Origin: Rhodocyclales bacterium GT-UBC
GTDB lineage: Bacteria > Pseudomonadota > Gammaproteobacteria > Burkholderiales > Rhodocyclaceae
Assembly (NCBI GenBank): GCA_003583745.1
Contig: QXPY01000017.1
Coordinates: forward strand, 1-64,000
DNA length: 64,000 bases
Direction: 5' to 3'
Shown here piece by piece: positions 46,963 to 55,303 of the stretch. A model generated the notes under the pieces. It was given only the letters and a program-made list of their open reading frames with translations, was not told where the DNA came from and searched no databases. Both the position numbers and the translations under genes were made by a program. Within the stretch, counting starts at the first letter, position 1; every line of letters begins with the position of its first letter.

Positions 46963-47862
46963 TTACTCGTAGGCCTTGTCGTTCGGGGCCTTGTACAGCG
47001 CCTTCATGTCATCCGACAGCGGCATCGACAGATTCAGCCCCTTCGGCGGAATCGGGTTCATGAACCACTTGGCGTAGATCTTGTCGGCTTCGCCCGAGGT
47101 CATCGCCTTGGTCAGCGCGGTGTCGACCACCTTCTTGAATGCCGGGTCGTCCTTGCGCAGCATGCAGCCATAGGCTTCCTTGGATTGGGCGGTACCGACC
47201 ACCACCCAGTCGGTCGGCTTCTTGGCCTTGGCCATTTCGCCGTAGAGCAGCGCGTCATCCATCATGAAGGCGACGGCACGGCCGGTTTCCAGGGTCAGGA
47301 AGCTTTCGCCGTGGTCCTTGGCGGAGATCACGTTCATGCCCATCTTCTTCTCTTCGTTCATCTTGCGCAGCAGGCGTTCGGAAGTGGTGCCGGCGGTAGT
47401 CACCACGTTCTTGCCGGCGAGATCTGCGAAATCCTTGATGCCGGCATCCTTCTTCGCCATCAGCTTGGTGCCGATGACGAAGATGGTGGTCGAGAAGCCA
47501 ACCTGCTTCTGACGCTCGGTATTGTTGGTGGTCGAGCCGCACTCGATATCGACGGTGCCGTTCTGGACCAGGGTGATGCGGTTGGCCGAGGTGACCGGCA
47601 TCAGCTTGATGTCGATCTTCGACATCTTCAGTTCGTTCTTGATGCCCTCGACGGCCTTGAGCATCAGTTCGTGCGAGTAACCGATTACTTGTTGCTTGTC
47701 ATCGTAGTAGGAGAACGGAATCGAGGATTCGCGGTGGCCCAGCGTGATGGTGCCGGTATCCTTGATCTTCTTCAGGGTCAGCGATTCGTCGGCATGGACC
47801 GGCGCAAAGGCAGAAGTACCGAGGACGGTAGCGAGCGCAGCAACAATGGCAATTCGTTTCAT
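46963..47862 (-). CDS. gltI: Glutamate/aspartate-binding periplasmic protein
   Basis: 299 residues, signal peptide to about residue 24, then a family-3 binding domain. TITLGHRESSIPFSYYDDKQ and VDIECGSTTNNTERQKQVGF are the hallmarks of the GltI/AatJ branch, including the Arg, Ser and Thr residues that hold the amino acid. WFMNPIPPKGLNLSMPL ends the protein as in GltI. GGAG stands six bases before the ATG at 47862; the frame continues upstream but into the promoter. First gene of the uptake operon, under the sigma54 promoter at 47915. Confidence 0.93.
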   Translation of the reverse strand: MKRIAIVAALATVLGTSAFAPVHADESLTLKKIKDTGTITLGHRESSIPFSYYDDKQQVIGYSHELMLKAVEGIKNELKMSKIDIKLMPVTSANRITLVQNGTVDIECGSTTNNTERQKQVGFSTTIFVIGTKLMAKKDAGIKDFADLAGKNVVTTAGTTSERLLRKMNEEKKMGMNVISAKDHGESFLTLETGRAVAFMMDDALLYGEMAKAKKPTDWVVVGTAQSKEAYGCMLRKDDPAFKKVVDTALTKAMTSGEADKIYAKWFMNPIPPKGLNLSMPLSDDMKALYKAPNDKAYE

Positions 47863-47914
47863 GACTTCTCCAGATGAAAAAGAAACCGCGGTTCGGTTCC
47901 GATGCTCATCATTA

Positions 47915-47930
47915 CGCAGGGGACGTGCCA
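47915..47930 (-). promoter_or_regulatory. Sigma54 (-24/-12) promoter of the amino-acid uptake operon
   Basis: On the minus strand the sequence reads TGGCACG-TCCC-CTGCG, against a consensus of TGGCACG-N4-TTGCW. The GG and GC cores have the correct 10-base separation. Transcription would start near 47904, leaving a leader of about 42 bases before gltI. The sigma54 regulator encoded at 36944 is the likely activator. Confidence 0.75.
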
Positions 47931-48006
47931 GCCCCGCCACAGCAAACCCACGGTGCTGCGAACCTGATTTCATTGAGTTTTTTTCCAGCCCCAGGAAGTG
48001 CACCGC

Positions 48007-48054
48007 CGGAATTCCGACACCACCCCAATTCCGCGCCATCGGATTTCCGACACC
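48007..48054 (-). promoter_or_regulatory. Paired upstream activator boxes
   Basis: Two 15-base copies matching at 14 positions lie at 48007-48021 and 48040-48054, exactly 33 bases apart, that is about three helical turns. Each holds a CGGAWTTCCG palindrome (perfect in the first copy) followed by ACACC. They sit about 77 to 125 bases upstream of the -24 element, where enhancer-binding proteins usually bind. The rest of the 327-base gap (47863-48189) holds the sigma54 promoter and the leader of rlmA; I see no gene in it. Confidence 0.6.
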
Positions 48055-48189
48055 TATTCCCTACGGGCTTTGACGTGACGATCGGGCCAGGGTTTCCACC
48101 GGCAAAGCTTCAATAAACTGTGTTTCAATATCGCCGATCCAATTCTCATGTCTCCGGCTGGCCCAAGGCCGCCCTGCCCCACATTTTTC

Positions 48190-49041
48190 ATGAATATCAC
48201 GCCCTTCCAGGCGCTGGCCTGCCCGCTCGATGGCGCGCCACTGCAGCGCCACGACACCGCCTGGCGCTGCCCGGCCGGCCACAGTTTCGACATCGCCAGC
48301 CAGGGCTATACCCATTTGCTGCCGGTCCAGAAAAAACGCTCGCTCGACCCGGGCGACAGCAAGGAGATGGTGGCCGCCCGCCGCCGCTTTTTGAACAGCG
48401 GCGCCTACCAGCCGATTGCCGCTGCGGTCGGCCGCGCCGTGCTGACTGATTTGCCGGCCGACGGCCAACTGAGTTGCCTCGATGCCGGTGCCGGTGAAGG
48501 CTATTACCTGCGCCAACTGGCCACGGCCGGCTGCCCCGACCAGCAACTGGCGCTGCTCGGGCTGGATATTTCGAAATGGGCCGTGCTCGCCGCCGCCAAG
48601 CAGGATCGCCGCCCCAACTGGGTGGTCGGCAGCAACGCCAACCTGCCGATCCTGTCGGGCACGCTCGACCGGGTGCTGTGCATGTTCGGTTTCCCGGTCT
48701 ATGGCGAGTTTGCCCGCGTCCTGAAGACAGGCGGCCTGCTGCTGCAGGTCGATGCCGGGCCGGAACACCTGCGCGAACTGCGGGAAATCATCTATCCCAG
48801 CCTGAAAGCCGAGCGCAATCAGGCGCCCCCGGTACCGGAAGGCTTCCACCAGCAGGGCAGCGAAACCATCCGTTTTCAGCTCGACCTGGCCGGTAGCGAA
48901 CCGATCGCCGACCTGCTGGCCATGACGCCGCATCTCTATCGCGCCAGCGCCGAGGGCCGGGCCCGGGCTGCCGCGCTGACCACGCTGTCGGTCGGCGTCG
49001 ATGTCCGCCTGAACAGCTTCGTCCGGACAGCGGCCGTGTGA
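48190..49041 (+). CDS. rlmA: 23S rRNA (guanine-N1)-methyltransferase RlmA-like
   Basis: 283 residues. GYTHLLPVQKKRSLDPGDSK with EMVAARRRFLNSGAYQPI closely parallels E. coli RlmA(I), which makes m1G745. A zinc-binding N-terminus is followed by a class I SAM domain (CLDAGAGEGYYLRQL). In E. coli zinc is held by CxxC and CxxxH; here the first pair reads CPLDG, so the second Cys is replaced by Asp, while RCPAGH keeps the second pair. The ATG at 48190 gives the family start; a longer frame upstream is unlikely. Ends overlapping or abutting the GNAT gene. Confidence 0.9.
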   Translation: MNITPFQALACPLDGAPLQRHDTAWRCPAGHSFDIASQGYTHLLPVQKKRSLDPGDSKEMVAARRRFLNSGAYQPIAAAVGRAVLTDLPADGQLSCLDAGAGEGYYLRQLATAGCPDQQLALLGLDISKWAVLAAAKQDRRPNWVVGSNANLPILSGTLDRVLCMFGFPVYGEFARVLKTGGLLLQVDAGPEHLRELREIIYPSLKAERNQAPPVPEGFHQQGSETIRFQLDLAGSEPIADLLAMTPHLYRASAEGRARAAALTTLSVGVDVRLNSFVRTAAV

Positions 49042-49049
49042 GGTCAAAC

Positions 49050-49514
49050 ATGCAAATCGATCTGGCAATTTTCCTGGATGACAGCAACGAACTCCGGCAG
49101 GTGATCGGCGAATACATCGCCTGGCTCGACATGGACCTCTCCTATCGCGGCTTCGCCGACGAGATGGCAGGTTTCGACAGGCTGTTCACGCTGCCCAGCG
49201 GCCTGTTCCTGATCGCCCGCGAAGCCGGGCAGATTGCCGGCTGCGTCGGCCTGCTGCGCCATGACAAGGCAACCGCCGAAGTCAAACGCCTCTACGTCCG
49301 CCCGGCCTTTCGTGGCCGGCAACTGGGAGAAGCCTTGATCCATCGGCTGATCGCGCAGGCCCGCCAATTGGGATTCCGCCGCCTGATTCTCGATGCCGTG
49401 CCGCAAACGACGGTCGCCCAAGTGTTGTACGAACGCCTAGGCTTCACCGAGATTGCGCCCTACTACCCCAATCCGGTTACCGGCACCCGGTTCTTCAGCC
49501 TGCCACTGAACTGA
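49050..49514 (+). CDS. GNAT family N-acetyltransferase
   Basis: 154 residues, a single GNAT domain. VKRLYVRPAFRGRQLGEALI contains the acetyl-CoA pyrophosphate loop (R-G-x-x-L-G), and AQVLYERLGFTEI is the motif B segment with the catalytic-region Tyr. The substrate is unknown; the arrangement resembles small stand-alone acetyltransferases for amino groups of metabolites. ATG 49050 has AGG six bases upstream; GTG at 49038, overlapping the rlmA stop, would add four residues. Confidence 0.87.
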   Translation: MQIDLAIFLDDSNELRQVIGEYIAWLDMDLSYRGFADEMAGFDRLFTLPSGLFLIAREAGQIAGCVGLLRHDKATAEVKRLYVRPAFRGRQLGEALIHRLIAQARQLGFRRLILDAVPQTTVAQVLYERLGFTEIAPYYPNPVTGTRFFSLPLN

Positions 49515-49520
49515 GATCGG

Positions 49521-50147
49521 ATGCCCTGCCGCCTGGTGATCTTCGACTTCGACGGCACCCTGGCCGATTCGATGCCATTCTTTCTCGGCGTCTTCAACCA
49601 GGTTGCCGACCGCCACGGTTTCCGGCGCATCGACCCGGCCGATGCGCCGCACTTTCGTCACCAGAACGCCCGCCAGTTGATGCAGCTGGTTGGCCTGCCG
49701 GCCTGGAAACTGCCGCAAGTCACCGCCAGCTTCATTGCCTTGATGCGGCAAGGCGCCGGGCAGATTCCGCTCTTTCCGGGCATCCCCGAAGCATTGAACC
49801 AGCTGGCGCAGGCCGGCCGCAAGCTTGCCATCGTCACCTCGAACAGTCAGGACAACGTCGAACGGATTCTGGGCCGGGAAAACATGGCCCTGATCGAGCA
49901 CATCGAATCCGGCATGTCGATCTTCGGCAAGGCCGGCCGACTGCGCCGGACGCTGAAAACCACCGGCACATCGCCCGCCGAGGCAATCTACATCGGCGAC
50001 CAGAGCACCGATCTTGAAGCGGCCCGCGCCCTCGACCTCGCCTTCGGCGCCGTGGCCTGGGGATACGGCAGCATCGAATCGCTCAGGCCGCTACGGCCGG
50101 ACCGCGAGTTCTCAAGCGTCGATGAGTTGAATCGCCTGCTCGATTGA
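49521..50147 (+). CDS. HAD-superfamily phosphatase (subfamily IA)
   Basis: 208 residues. Motif I VIFDFDGTLADS holds the nucleophile Asp, motif II is IVTSNSQDN, motif III Lys lies in SIFGKAGRLRR, and motif IV is YIGDQSTDLEAARA. The helical cap follows motif I. It resembles phosphoglycolate phosphatase-like enzymes, and a distinct Gph is encoded at 51818, so this one probably has another small substrate. Six bases after the GNAT gene, forming rlmA-GNAT-HAD. Confidence 0.88.
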   Translation: MPCRLVIFDFDGTLADSMPFFLGVFNQVADRHGFRRIDPADAPHFRHQNARQLMQLVGLPAWKLPQVTASFIALMRQGAGQIPLFPGIPEALNQLAQAGRKLAIVTSNSQDNVERILGRENMALIEHIESGMSIFGKAGRLRRTLKTTGTSPAEAIYIGDQSTDLEAARALDLAFGAVAWGYGSIESLRPLRPDREFSSVDELNRLLD

Positions 50148-50154
50148 CGCCCAA

Positions 50155-50180
50155 AAGAAAGCCGCCCTTGCGGGGCGGCT
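50155..50180 (-). terminator. Terminator of trpE
   Basis: AGCCGCCC (50160-50167) and GGGCGGCT (50173-50180) form the stem; on the minus strand it is followed by TTCTTTT. It separates trpE from the convergent HAD gene and shows that trpE transcription does not run on to trpGDC. Confidence 0.8.
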
Positions 50181-50206
50181 GGCGATGAGCGATTAACTTC
50201 AAAAAC

Positions 50207-51694
50207 TCAGTCGATCCGGGTATCCAGCCCCTGCTCGGCCAGTTCGGCAGCGCGCAGCACGGCGCGGGCCTTGTTCTGGGTTTCGGCCCATTCCGAACTG
50301 GGGTCGGAATCGGCAACGATGCCGGCCCCCGCTTGAACGTAGAGGCGTTTGTCCTTGATCACGGCAGTACGGATGGCAATGGCCAGATCCATGTCGCCGT
50401 TGAAGCCGAGATAGCCGACCGAACCGGCATAGATGCCGCGCTTGACCGGTTCCAGCTCGTCGATGATTTCCATGGCGCGGACTTTCGGGGCACCGGAAAC
50501 CGTACCGGCCGGGAAGGTGGCCTTGAGCACGTCGAGGGCGTCGAGACCCGGTTGTAGCCTGCCTTCGACATTGGAGACGATGTGCATCACGTGCGAATAA
50601 CGCTCGATCACCATGCGATCGGTCAACTTGACCGATCCAACCTTGGCCACCCGACCGCAATCGTTACGCCCCAGGTCGAGCAGCTGGGTATGCTCGGCCA
50701 GTTCCTTCTCGTCAGCCAGCAACTCGGCGGCCAGTGCGGCATCCTCCTCGGGTGAGGCGCCACGCTTGCGAGTGCCGGCAATCGGCCGCACCGTGACCCG
50801 TTCGCCTTCAAGGCGGACCAGGATTTCCGGTGATGCGCCGACGACATGAAAATCTTCGAAATCGAAGTAGAACATGTAGGGCGAAGGATTAAGGCTGCGC
50901 AAAGTGCGGTACAAGGCCATCGGACTGGCCTGAAACGGCTTGGTCATGCGCTGCGATAGCACCACCTGCATGACATCGCCTTCGGTGATGTAGGCTTTGG
51001 CCTTGAGCACGGCCTGTTTGAATGCCGCTTCGCCAAAGGTGGACACGGCCGCCTCCGACTGCACCGGCTGCTCGCTCGGCAAGGCCACCGGCGTGCGCAA
51101 CTTGCCGAGCAGTTCCTTCAGCCGGGCACGCGCCTTTTGGTAAGCACCGGGGAAACCGGGTTCGGCGTAGACGATCAGCGTCAGCTTGCCGGAAAGATTG
51201 TCGACGACGGCGATTTCTTCGGAGAGCAACAGGCCGATATCCGGCGTACCGATGTCGTCCTGCTTGTGGGTCCGGGTCAGCTTGGTTTCGACATAACGCA
51301 CCGTGTCGTAGCCGAAGCATCCCACCAGACCGCCGCAGAAACGCGGCAGGCCGGAGGTCGCCGGCGCGCGGAAGCGTTGCATGTACTTGCCGATGAATTC
51401 CAGCGGATTGGTGTCATCCTCGCGTTCGGCAATGCGATTGCCGGTCAGCACCAGCACCTGGTGACCATTGACGATGATCCGCGTCTGGGCGGCCAGACCG
51501 ATGATCGAGTAGCGGCCGAAACGTTCGCCGCCCTGCACCGACTCGAGCAGGTAGGAATAATGGCTGCCGTTGGCACCGCTGGTCAGCTTGAGATAGATGG
51601 AAAGCGGCGTATCGAGGTCGGCAAAGGTTTCCAGCGTAACGGGAATACGGTTGTAGCCTTGCGCGGCGAGCGCGTTGAATTCGATTTCAGTCAT
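50207..51694 (-). CDS. trpE: Anthranilate synthase component I
   Basis: 495 residues. The Trp feedback site is visible as [21 protein letters not shown], with the LLES motif; the chorismate-binding domain has [58 protein letters not shown], and the closing [17 protein letters not shown]. With TrpG it makes anthranilate from chorismate and glutamine. GAGG is nine bases before the ATG. A Trp-rich leader peptide lies just upstream, and the gene has its own terminator. Confidence 0.96.
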   Translation of the reverse strand: MTEIEFNALAAQGYNRIPVTLETFADLDTPLSIYLKLTSGANGSHYSYLLESVQGGERFGRYSIIGLAAQTRIIVNGHQVLVLTGNRIAEREDDTNPLEFIGKYMQRFRAPATSGLPRFCGGLVGCFGYDTVRYVETKLTRTHKQDDIGTPDIGLLLSEEIAVVDNLSGKLTLIVYAEPGFPGAYQKARARLKELLGKLRTPVALPSEQPVQSEAAVSTFGEAAFKQAVLKAKAYITEGDVMQVVLSQRMTKPFQASPMALYRTLRSLNPSPYMFYFDFEDFHVVGASPEILVRLEGERVTVRPIAGTRKRGASPEEDAALAAELLADEKELAEHTQLLDLGRNDCGRVAKVGSVKLTDRMVIERYSHVMHIVSNVEGRLQPGLDALDVLKATFPAGTVSGAPKVRAMEIIDELEPVKRGIYAGSVGYLGFNGDMDLAIAIRTAVIKDKRLYVQAGAGIVADSDPSSEWAETQNKARAVLRAAELAEQGLDTRID

Positions 51695-51722
51695 GGTAAA
51701 GCCTCGGAAATGACAGGGGTGA

Positions 51723-51764
51723 TGCGTACTGGTGCGTTGCGCCGCAGCGGCGCGCGAAGGGAGG
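51723..51764 (-). promoter_or_regulatory. Possible trpE attenuator RNA structure
   Basis: Between the leader peptide stop and trpE, GCGCCGC/GCGGCGC (51739-51753) forms a compact stem. TGCGTACTGG (51723-51732) can also pair with CCAGATACGCA (51801-51811) inside the leader coding region, using the first Trp codon, with one bulge. A ribosome stalled on the Trp codons would block the long-range pairing. No T run follows, so it is not a standard intrinsic terminator; control of translation or Rho-dependent stopping is possible. Confidence 0.45.
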
Positions 51765-51821
51765 TCAGGGGCGCCAGCGACGCCAACCGTGCCATTCGTT
51801 CCAGATACGCAGAGTCGTCAT
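51765..51821 (-). CDS. trpL: trp operon leader peptide
   Basis: An 18-residue frame, [18 protein letters not shown], with four Trp codons in twelve positions, ending 70 bases before trpE. Such a density of TGG directly upstream of trpE is what ribosome-mediated attenuation uses. Its ATG overlaps the gph stop (ATGA), and there is no convincing Shine-Dalgarno sequence, so ribosomes finishing gph probably re-initiate here. The four Trp are at residues 7, 10, 13 and 16, evenly spaced by three. Gene-prediction programs would normally miss it. Confidence 0.85.
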   Translation of the reverse strand: MTTLRIWNEWHGWRRWRP

Positions 51822-52498
51822 GTGTTCGTGAGGTCTTTGAAAGTGAGGGCCTGCCGGTAGGCGGCAAGGAGATCGGATACTAGCGCATCGCAATCGGCAC
51901 TGTCCACCGGCGTCCCCTCGTTGTAGCCGTAGGGGACGGCATAGGCCAGGCAGCCCGCGGCATGGGCCGCGTGAATGTCGTTCAGCGAGTCGCCGATATG
52001 CAGGTTGCGATCCGGGCGCACGCCAAGAATGCGGCAAGCATGCAGGATCGGCTCCGGATGCGGCTTCTTGTGCGCAGTCGTATCGCCGGAAACGATCACG
52101 TCAAAATAATCGATCAGGCCCATCCGCTCGAGAAGCGCCTCGGTAAACATGCCCGGTTTGTTGGTAACCACGCCCATCTTGATGCCGCAGGCCTGCCAGG
52201 CCTGCAGCCCCTCGATCACGCCCGGATAAACCTGGGCCAGGCGGCCATTGACCTCGGCATAGTGGCGCTTGAAGGCGTCGATGCCGGCCTGCAGCTTTTC
52301 AGCCGTAGGCGGCTGGCCATGGGTCAGGCAACGCTCGACCAGCACGGCCATGCCTTTGCCGACGAAGCTATGCACCTCGGCCTGGGTCCGCGGCGGCTCG
52401 CCGAGATCGGCCAGCATCAGCCGACAGCCTTCGGCGAGATCGGCGATGGTATCGAGCAGCGTACCGTCGAGATCGAAAGTGACCGATTGGAAATGCAT
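51818..52498 (-). CDS. gph: Phosphoglycolate phosphatase
   Basis: 226 residues, HAD superfamily IA with a helical cap. Motif I VTFDLDGTLLDTIADLAEG, motif II MGVVTNKPGMFTEALL, Lys of motif III in DTTAHKKPHPEPIL, motif IV HIGDSLNDIHAAHAAG. SFVGKGMAVLVERCL in the cap is typical of proteobacterial Gph. It removes 2-phosphoglycolate formed during DNA repair or oxygenase reactions. The start shares a base with the rpe stop and the stop overlaps the trp leader start. The rpe-gph-trpE order is common in proteobacteria. Confidence 0.94.
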   Translation of the reverse strand: MHFQSVTFDLDGTLLDTIADLAEGCRLMLADLGEPPRTQAEVHSFVGKGMAVLVERCLTHGQPPTAEKLQAGIDAFKRHYAEVNGRLAQVYPGVIEGLQAWQACGIKMGVVTNKPGMFTEALLERMGLIDYFDVIVSGDTTAHKKPHPEPILHACRILGVRPDRNLHIGDSLNDIHAAHAAGCLAYAVPYGYNEGTPVDSADCDALVSDLLAAYRQALTFKDLTNT

Positions 52499-53199
52499 CA
52501 GACTTTGGCCAGTTCGCTGCGCAGGGCGCCGATGATCGTATCGTAGCGATGCGGGTCGGTGTCCTTGCCGGCACCATAGACAGCCGAGCCGGCAACGAAG
52601 GCATCAACGCCGGCCCGGGCGATTTCGGCGATATTGGCCGTATTCACGCCACCGTCGATTTCCAGCCGGATACGCCGGCCGCTCTGCTGCTCGTAGGCAT
52701 CAAGCTTGGCACGGGCCTGGCGGGCCTTGGCCAGGGTACCGGGAATGAATTTCTGCCCGCCGAAACCGGGATTCACGCTCATCAACAGGATGACGTCGAT
52801 CTTGTCGAGCACGTAATCCATGTAATCGAGCGGCGTCGCCGGATTGAAGACCAGGCCGCCCTGGCAACCGGCATCGCGGATCAGCGACAGGCTGCGGTCG
52901 ACGTGTTCGGAAGCTTCGGGATGGAAGGTGATGATGTTGGCGCCGGCCTTGGCGAAATCCGGAATGATCCGGTCCACCGGCTTGACCATCAGATGCACGT
53001 CAATCGGCGCCGTGGTGCAGGGGCGGATCGCTTCACAGACCAGCGGCCCGATCGTGAGATTTGGAACATAATGATTGTCCATCACGTCAAAGTGAATCCA
53101 GTCGGCGCCCGACGCGATCACATTCGCCACCTCCTCGCCCAGTTTGGCAAAGTTGGCGGACAGAATGCTCGGTGCAATGACGTAATCTTTGGCTGACAT
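52498..53199 (-). CDS. rpe: Ribulose-phosphate 3-epimerase
   Basis: 233 residues, TIM barrel. [68 protein letters not shown] and [13 protein letters not shown] carry the metal ligands (His, Asp, His, Asp) and the catalytic Asp pair. Pentose-phosphate/Calvin step Ru5P to Xu5P. The ATG at 53199 gives the usual N-terminus; upstream extension runs into the divergent apaG gene. First gene of rpe-gph-trpL-trpE. Confidence 0.97.
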   Translation of the reverse strand: MSAKDYVIAPSILSANFAKLGEEVANVIASGADWIHFDVMDNHYVPNLTIGPLVCEAIRPCTTAPIDVHLMVKPVDRIIPDFAKAGANIITFHPEASEHVDRSLSLIRDAGCQGGLVFNPATPLDYMDYVLDKIDVILLMSVNPGFGGQKFIPGTLAKARQARAKLDAYEQQSGRRIRLEIDGGVNTANIAEIARAGVDAFVAGSAVYGAGKDTDPHRYDTIIGALRSELAKV

Positions 53200-53238
53200 G
53201 CTACGGCTTCCATAAACAAAAACAGACGAAATTATCCC

Positions 53239-53622
53239 ATGCCCGACTCCAACAAGTACCGAATCGAAGTTCACGCGCAACCGCAGTTCATTCCAGAACA
53301 GTCCGACCCGGACAACAATCGCTACATCTTCGCCTACACCATCACCATCACCAACGTCGGAGAGATCCCGGCGCAACTGGTTTCCCGCCACTGGATCATC
53401 ACCGACGGCAATAACGAGGTTCAGGAAGTGCGCGGTCTCGGCGTCGTCGGCAAACAGCCCCTGCTACAACCGGGCGAGCGCTTCGAATACACCAGCGGCT
53501 CTTCCTTGACGACGCCAATCGGCACGATGAAAGGGAGTTACCAGATGGTGGCCGAGGACGGCACGCATTTTTCCGCCGAAATCCCGGAATTCGTCCTGGC
53601 CAGTCCACGCGCCCTGCATTGA
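53239..53622 (+). CDS. apaG: ApaG protein
   Basis: 127 residues. Ig-like ApaG fold with [40 protein letters not shown] and [20 protein letters not shown], all signatures of the family. Role unclear; in some bacteria linked to magnesium/cobalt resistance and Ap4A metabolism. Divergent from rpe with 39 bases between starts. Confidence 0.96.
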   Translation: MPDSNKYRIEVHAQPQFIPEQSDPDNNRYIFAYTITITNVGEIPAQLVSRHWIITDGNNEVQEVRGLGVVGKQPLLQPGERFEYTSGSSLTTPIGTMKGSYQMVAEDGTHFSAEIPEFVLASPRALH

Positions 53623-53629
53623 CCGCCGC

Positions 53630-54223
53630 ATGGGCTTACAGCATAGCTACACGCTGATCGCACCGCTTTACGACGCAGTCCTTGCCCGGGCCACCGAAGG
53701 ACTGCGTCGACAAAGCCTGCAAGCTCTCCCCGCAACGCCCGGCCGCATCCTGCTGGCCGGCATTGGTACCGGCCTCGACCTGCCGCACTTGCCGCGCCGC
53801 CACCATTACATCGGTCTCGACCTGACGCAGGCGATGCTCAAGCGCGCCGGACCACGTACCGGACAGCTCGACTTTCAGTCCGTTCAGGGAGATACACAAC
53901 GCCTGCCCTTTGCCGATAACAGCTTCGATTGCGCGGTCCTGCACCTGATTCTTGCCGTCGTACCGCAACCGGGGCAATGTCTCGCCGAGATCAGCCGCTG
54001 CCTGCGTCCAGGCGGAAGCGTGCTGGTCCTCGACAAATTTCTCCGTCCCGGCCAGCGCGCACCGTTACGTCGCTTGCTCAACCCCCTGCTACGTCGGGTC
54101 GCCACCCGGCTTGACGTGGTATTCGAAGACCTGCTCGCCACCACCCCCGAGCTGCTCAGCGTCGAAGATCGACCGGCCCTGGCTGGCGGCTGGTTCCGCA
54201 TGATCCGGCTGCACAAGCTTTGA
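53630..54223 (+). CDS. SAM-dependent methyltransferase (PmtA/UbiE-like, class I)
   Basis: 197 residues of a methyltransf_11 domain. IAPLYDAVLARATEGLRRQS at the N-terminus resembles phospholipid N-methyltransferases and UbiE relatives; motif I reads ILLAGIGTGLDLPHL, the acidic loop is YIGLDLTQAML, and LPFADNSFDCAVLHLILAVV is the post-motif II segment. Substrate is uncertain. The last 135 bases overlap the end of the convergent AI-2E-family gene. Seven bases after apaG, so the two may be co-transcribed. Confidence 0.8.
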   Translation: MGLQHSYTLIAPLYDAVLARATEGLRRQSLQALPATPGRILLAGIGTGLDLPHLPRRHHYIGLDLTQAMLKRAGPRTGQLDFQSVQGDTQRLPFADNSFDCAVLHLILAVVPQPGQCLAEISRCLRPGGSVLVLDKFLRPGQRAPLRRLLNPLLRRVATRLDVVFEDLLATTPELLSVEDRPALAGGWFRMIRLHKL

Positions 54224-55303
54224 ATCGCTCTCGTCCTGCCACGGCTTGGCCGGCCCCTGGCCATCCTCGATCCAGGCCAGCAGCAGGGTATAAGTAACGG
54301 CCAACACCACCGGCCCGACAAAAATTCCAATCAAGCCGAAACCGAGCATGCCGCCGATCACCCCGGCAAATATCAGCAGCAAGGGCAAATCAGCGCCGCG
54401 CTTGATGAGAACGGGGCGCAGGAAGTTATCCAGAGTCCCGACAATCAGGCTCCAGACCAACAAGAAACTCGCCCAGCCGCTCTCGCCCATCCAGTACATC
54501 CAACCCACCGCCGGCAAAAGCACGAGCATCGGTCCGAGTTGAGCGATGCAGAAGATCAGCATCAAAGCAGAAAGCAAGGATGCGAAGGGAATGCCGACGA
54601 TCGCCAAACCGATCCCTCCCAGCACGGTTTGCACGATGGCGGTCACACCGACGCCCAAGGCCACGCCCCGAACCGCCTGCCCGGCCAGGATGATCGAATG
54701 CGCCCCCCGCTCTCCGGCCAGGCGGCGCCCCAGACGCAAGGCAAAGGTTGCGCCCGATTCGCCGCCTGCATAGAAAACACCGCTCAGGATGACAATCAAG
54801 CCCAACTGGATGAGCATGCCCCCCAGGCCACCGATCTGGGCCAGCAACCATTTGCCCGAATCAGCCCAATATGGCGCCACCTTTGCCATCAGGCCGCCAC
54901 TACCCCCCTGCGCCAGCCGGCGCCAGAATCCGGCCAGGCCATCGCCCAGGACAGGCAAGTTGCCCAGCCAGGACGGCGGATTCGGCAAGCCATCCTCGAT
55001 CAATGCAACACCCCAGGCGGTCAATTGCTCGGCATGCTCGGCAATCGTGTCGACCGCCAGCCACATTGGCAAAACCACGAGCAGCACCATGCCCACCGTC
55101 ATGACGGCGATCGCCCGACTCCGTCGCCCGGCCAGATGGGCTTCAAGCTTGATGAACATCGGCCAGGTCGCGACCACGATCATCACCGCCCAGACCCCTG
55201 CCGCCAGAAAGGGCCTGAGCACCCAGAGCGACAGACCGATCAAGCCCAGAATACACAACGCAGCCAGCAGGTTGCGGGCAAGATCACGACGAATTTCAGG
55301 CAT
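54089..55303 (-). CDS. AI-2E family transporter (YdiK/PerM-like permease)
   Basis: 404 residues, seven or eight membrane helices. VVATWPMFIKLEAHLAGRRS, the central GVFYAGGESGATFALRLGRR region and GFGLIGIFVGPVVLAVTYTL at the end of the membrane part are hallmarks of the AI-2E (PF01594) family. Members export AI-2 or act as Na+/H+ antiporters or unknown permeases. The hydrophilic C-terminal tail of about 45 residues is encoded by DNA that overlaps the methyltransferase gene on the other strand. GGAG precedes the ATG at 55303. Confidence 0.88.
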   Translation of the reverse strand: MPEIRRDLARNLLAALCILGLIGLSLWVLRPFLAAGVWAVMIVVATWPMFIKLEAHLAGRRSRAIAVMTVGMVLLVVLPMWLAVDTIAEHAEQLTAWGVALIEDGLPNPPSWLGNLPVLGDGLAGFWRRLAQGGSGGLMAKVAPYWADSGKWLLAQIGGLGGMLIQLGLIVILSGVFYAGGESGATFALRLGRRLAGERGAHSIILAGQAVRGVALGVGVTAIVQTVLGGIGLAIVGIPFASLLSALMLIFCIAQLGPMLVLLPAVGWMYWMGESGWASFLLVWSLIVGTLDNFLRPVLIKRGADLPLLLIFAGVIGGMLGFGLIGIFVGPVVLAVTYTLLLAWIEDGQGPAKPWQDESDSKLVQPDHAEPAASQGRSIFDAEQLGGGGEQVFEYHVKPGGDPT

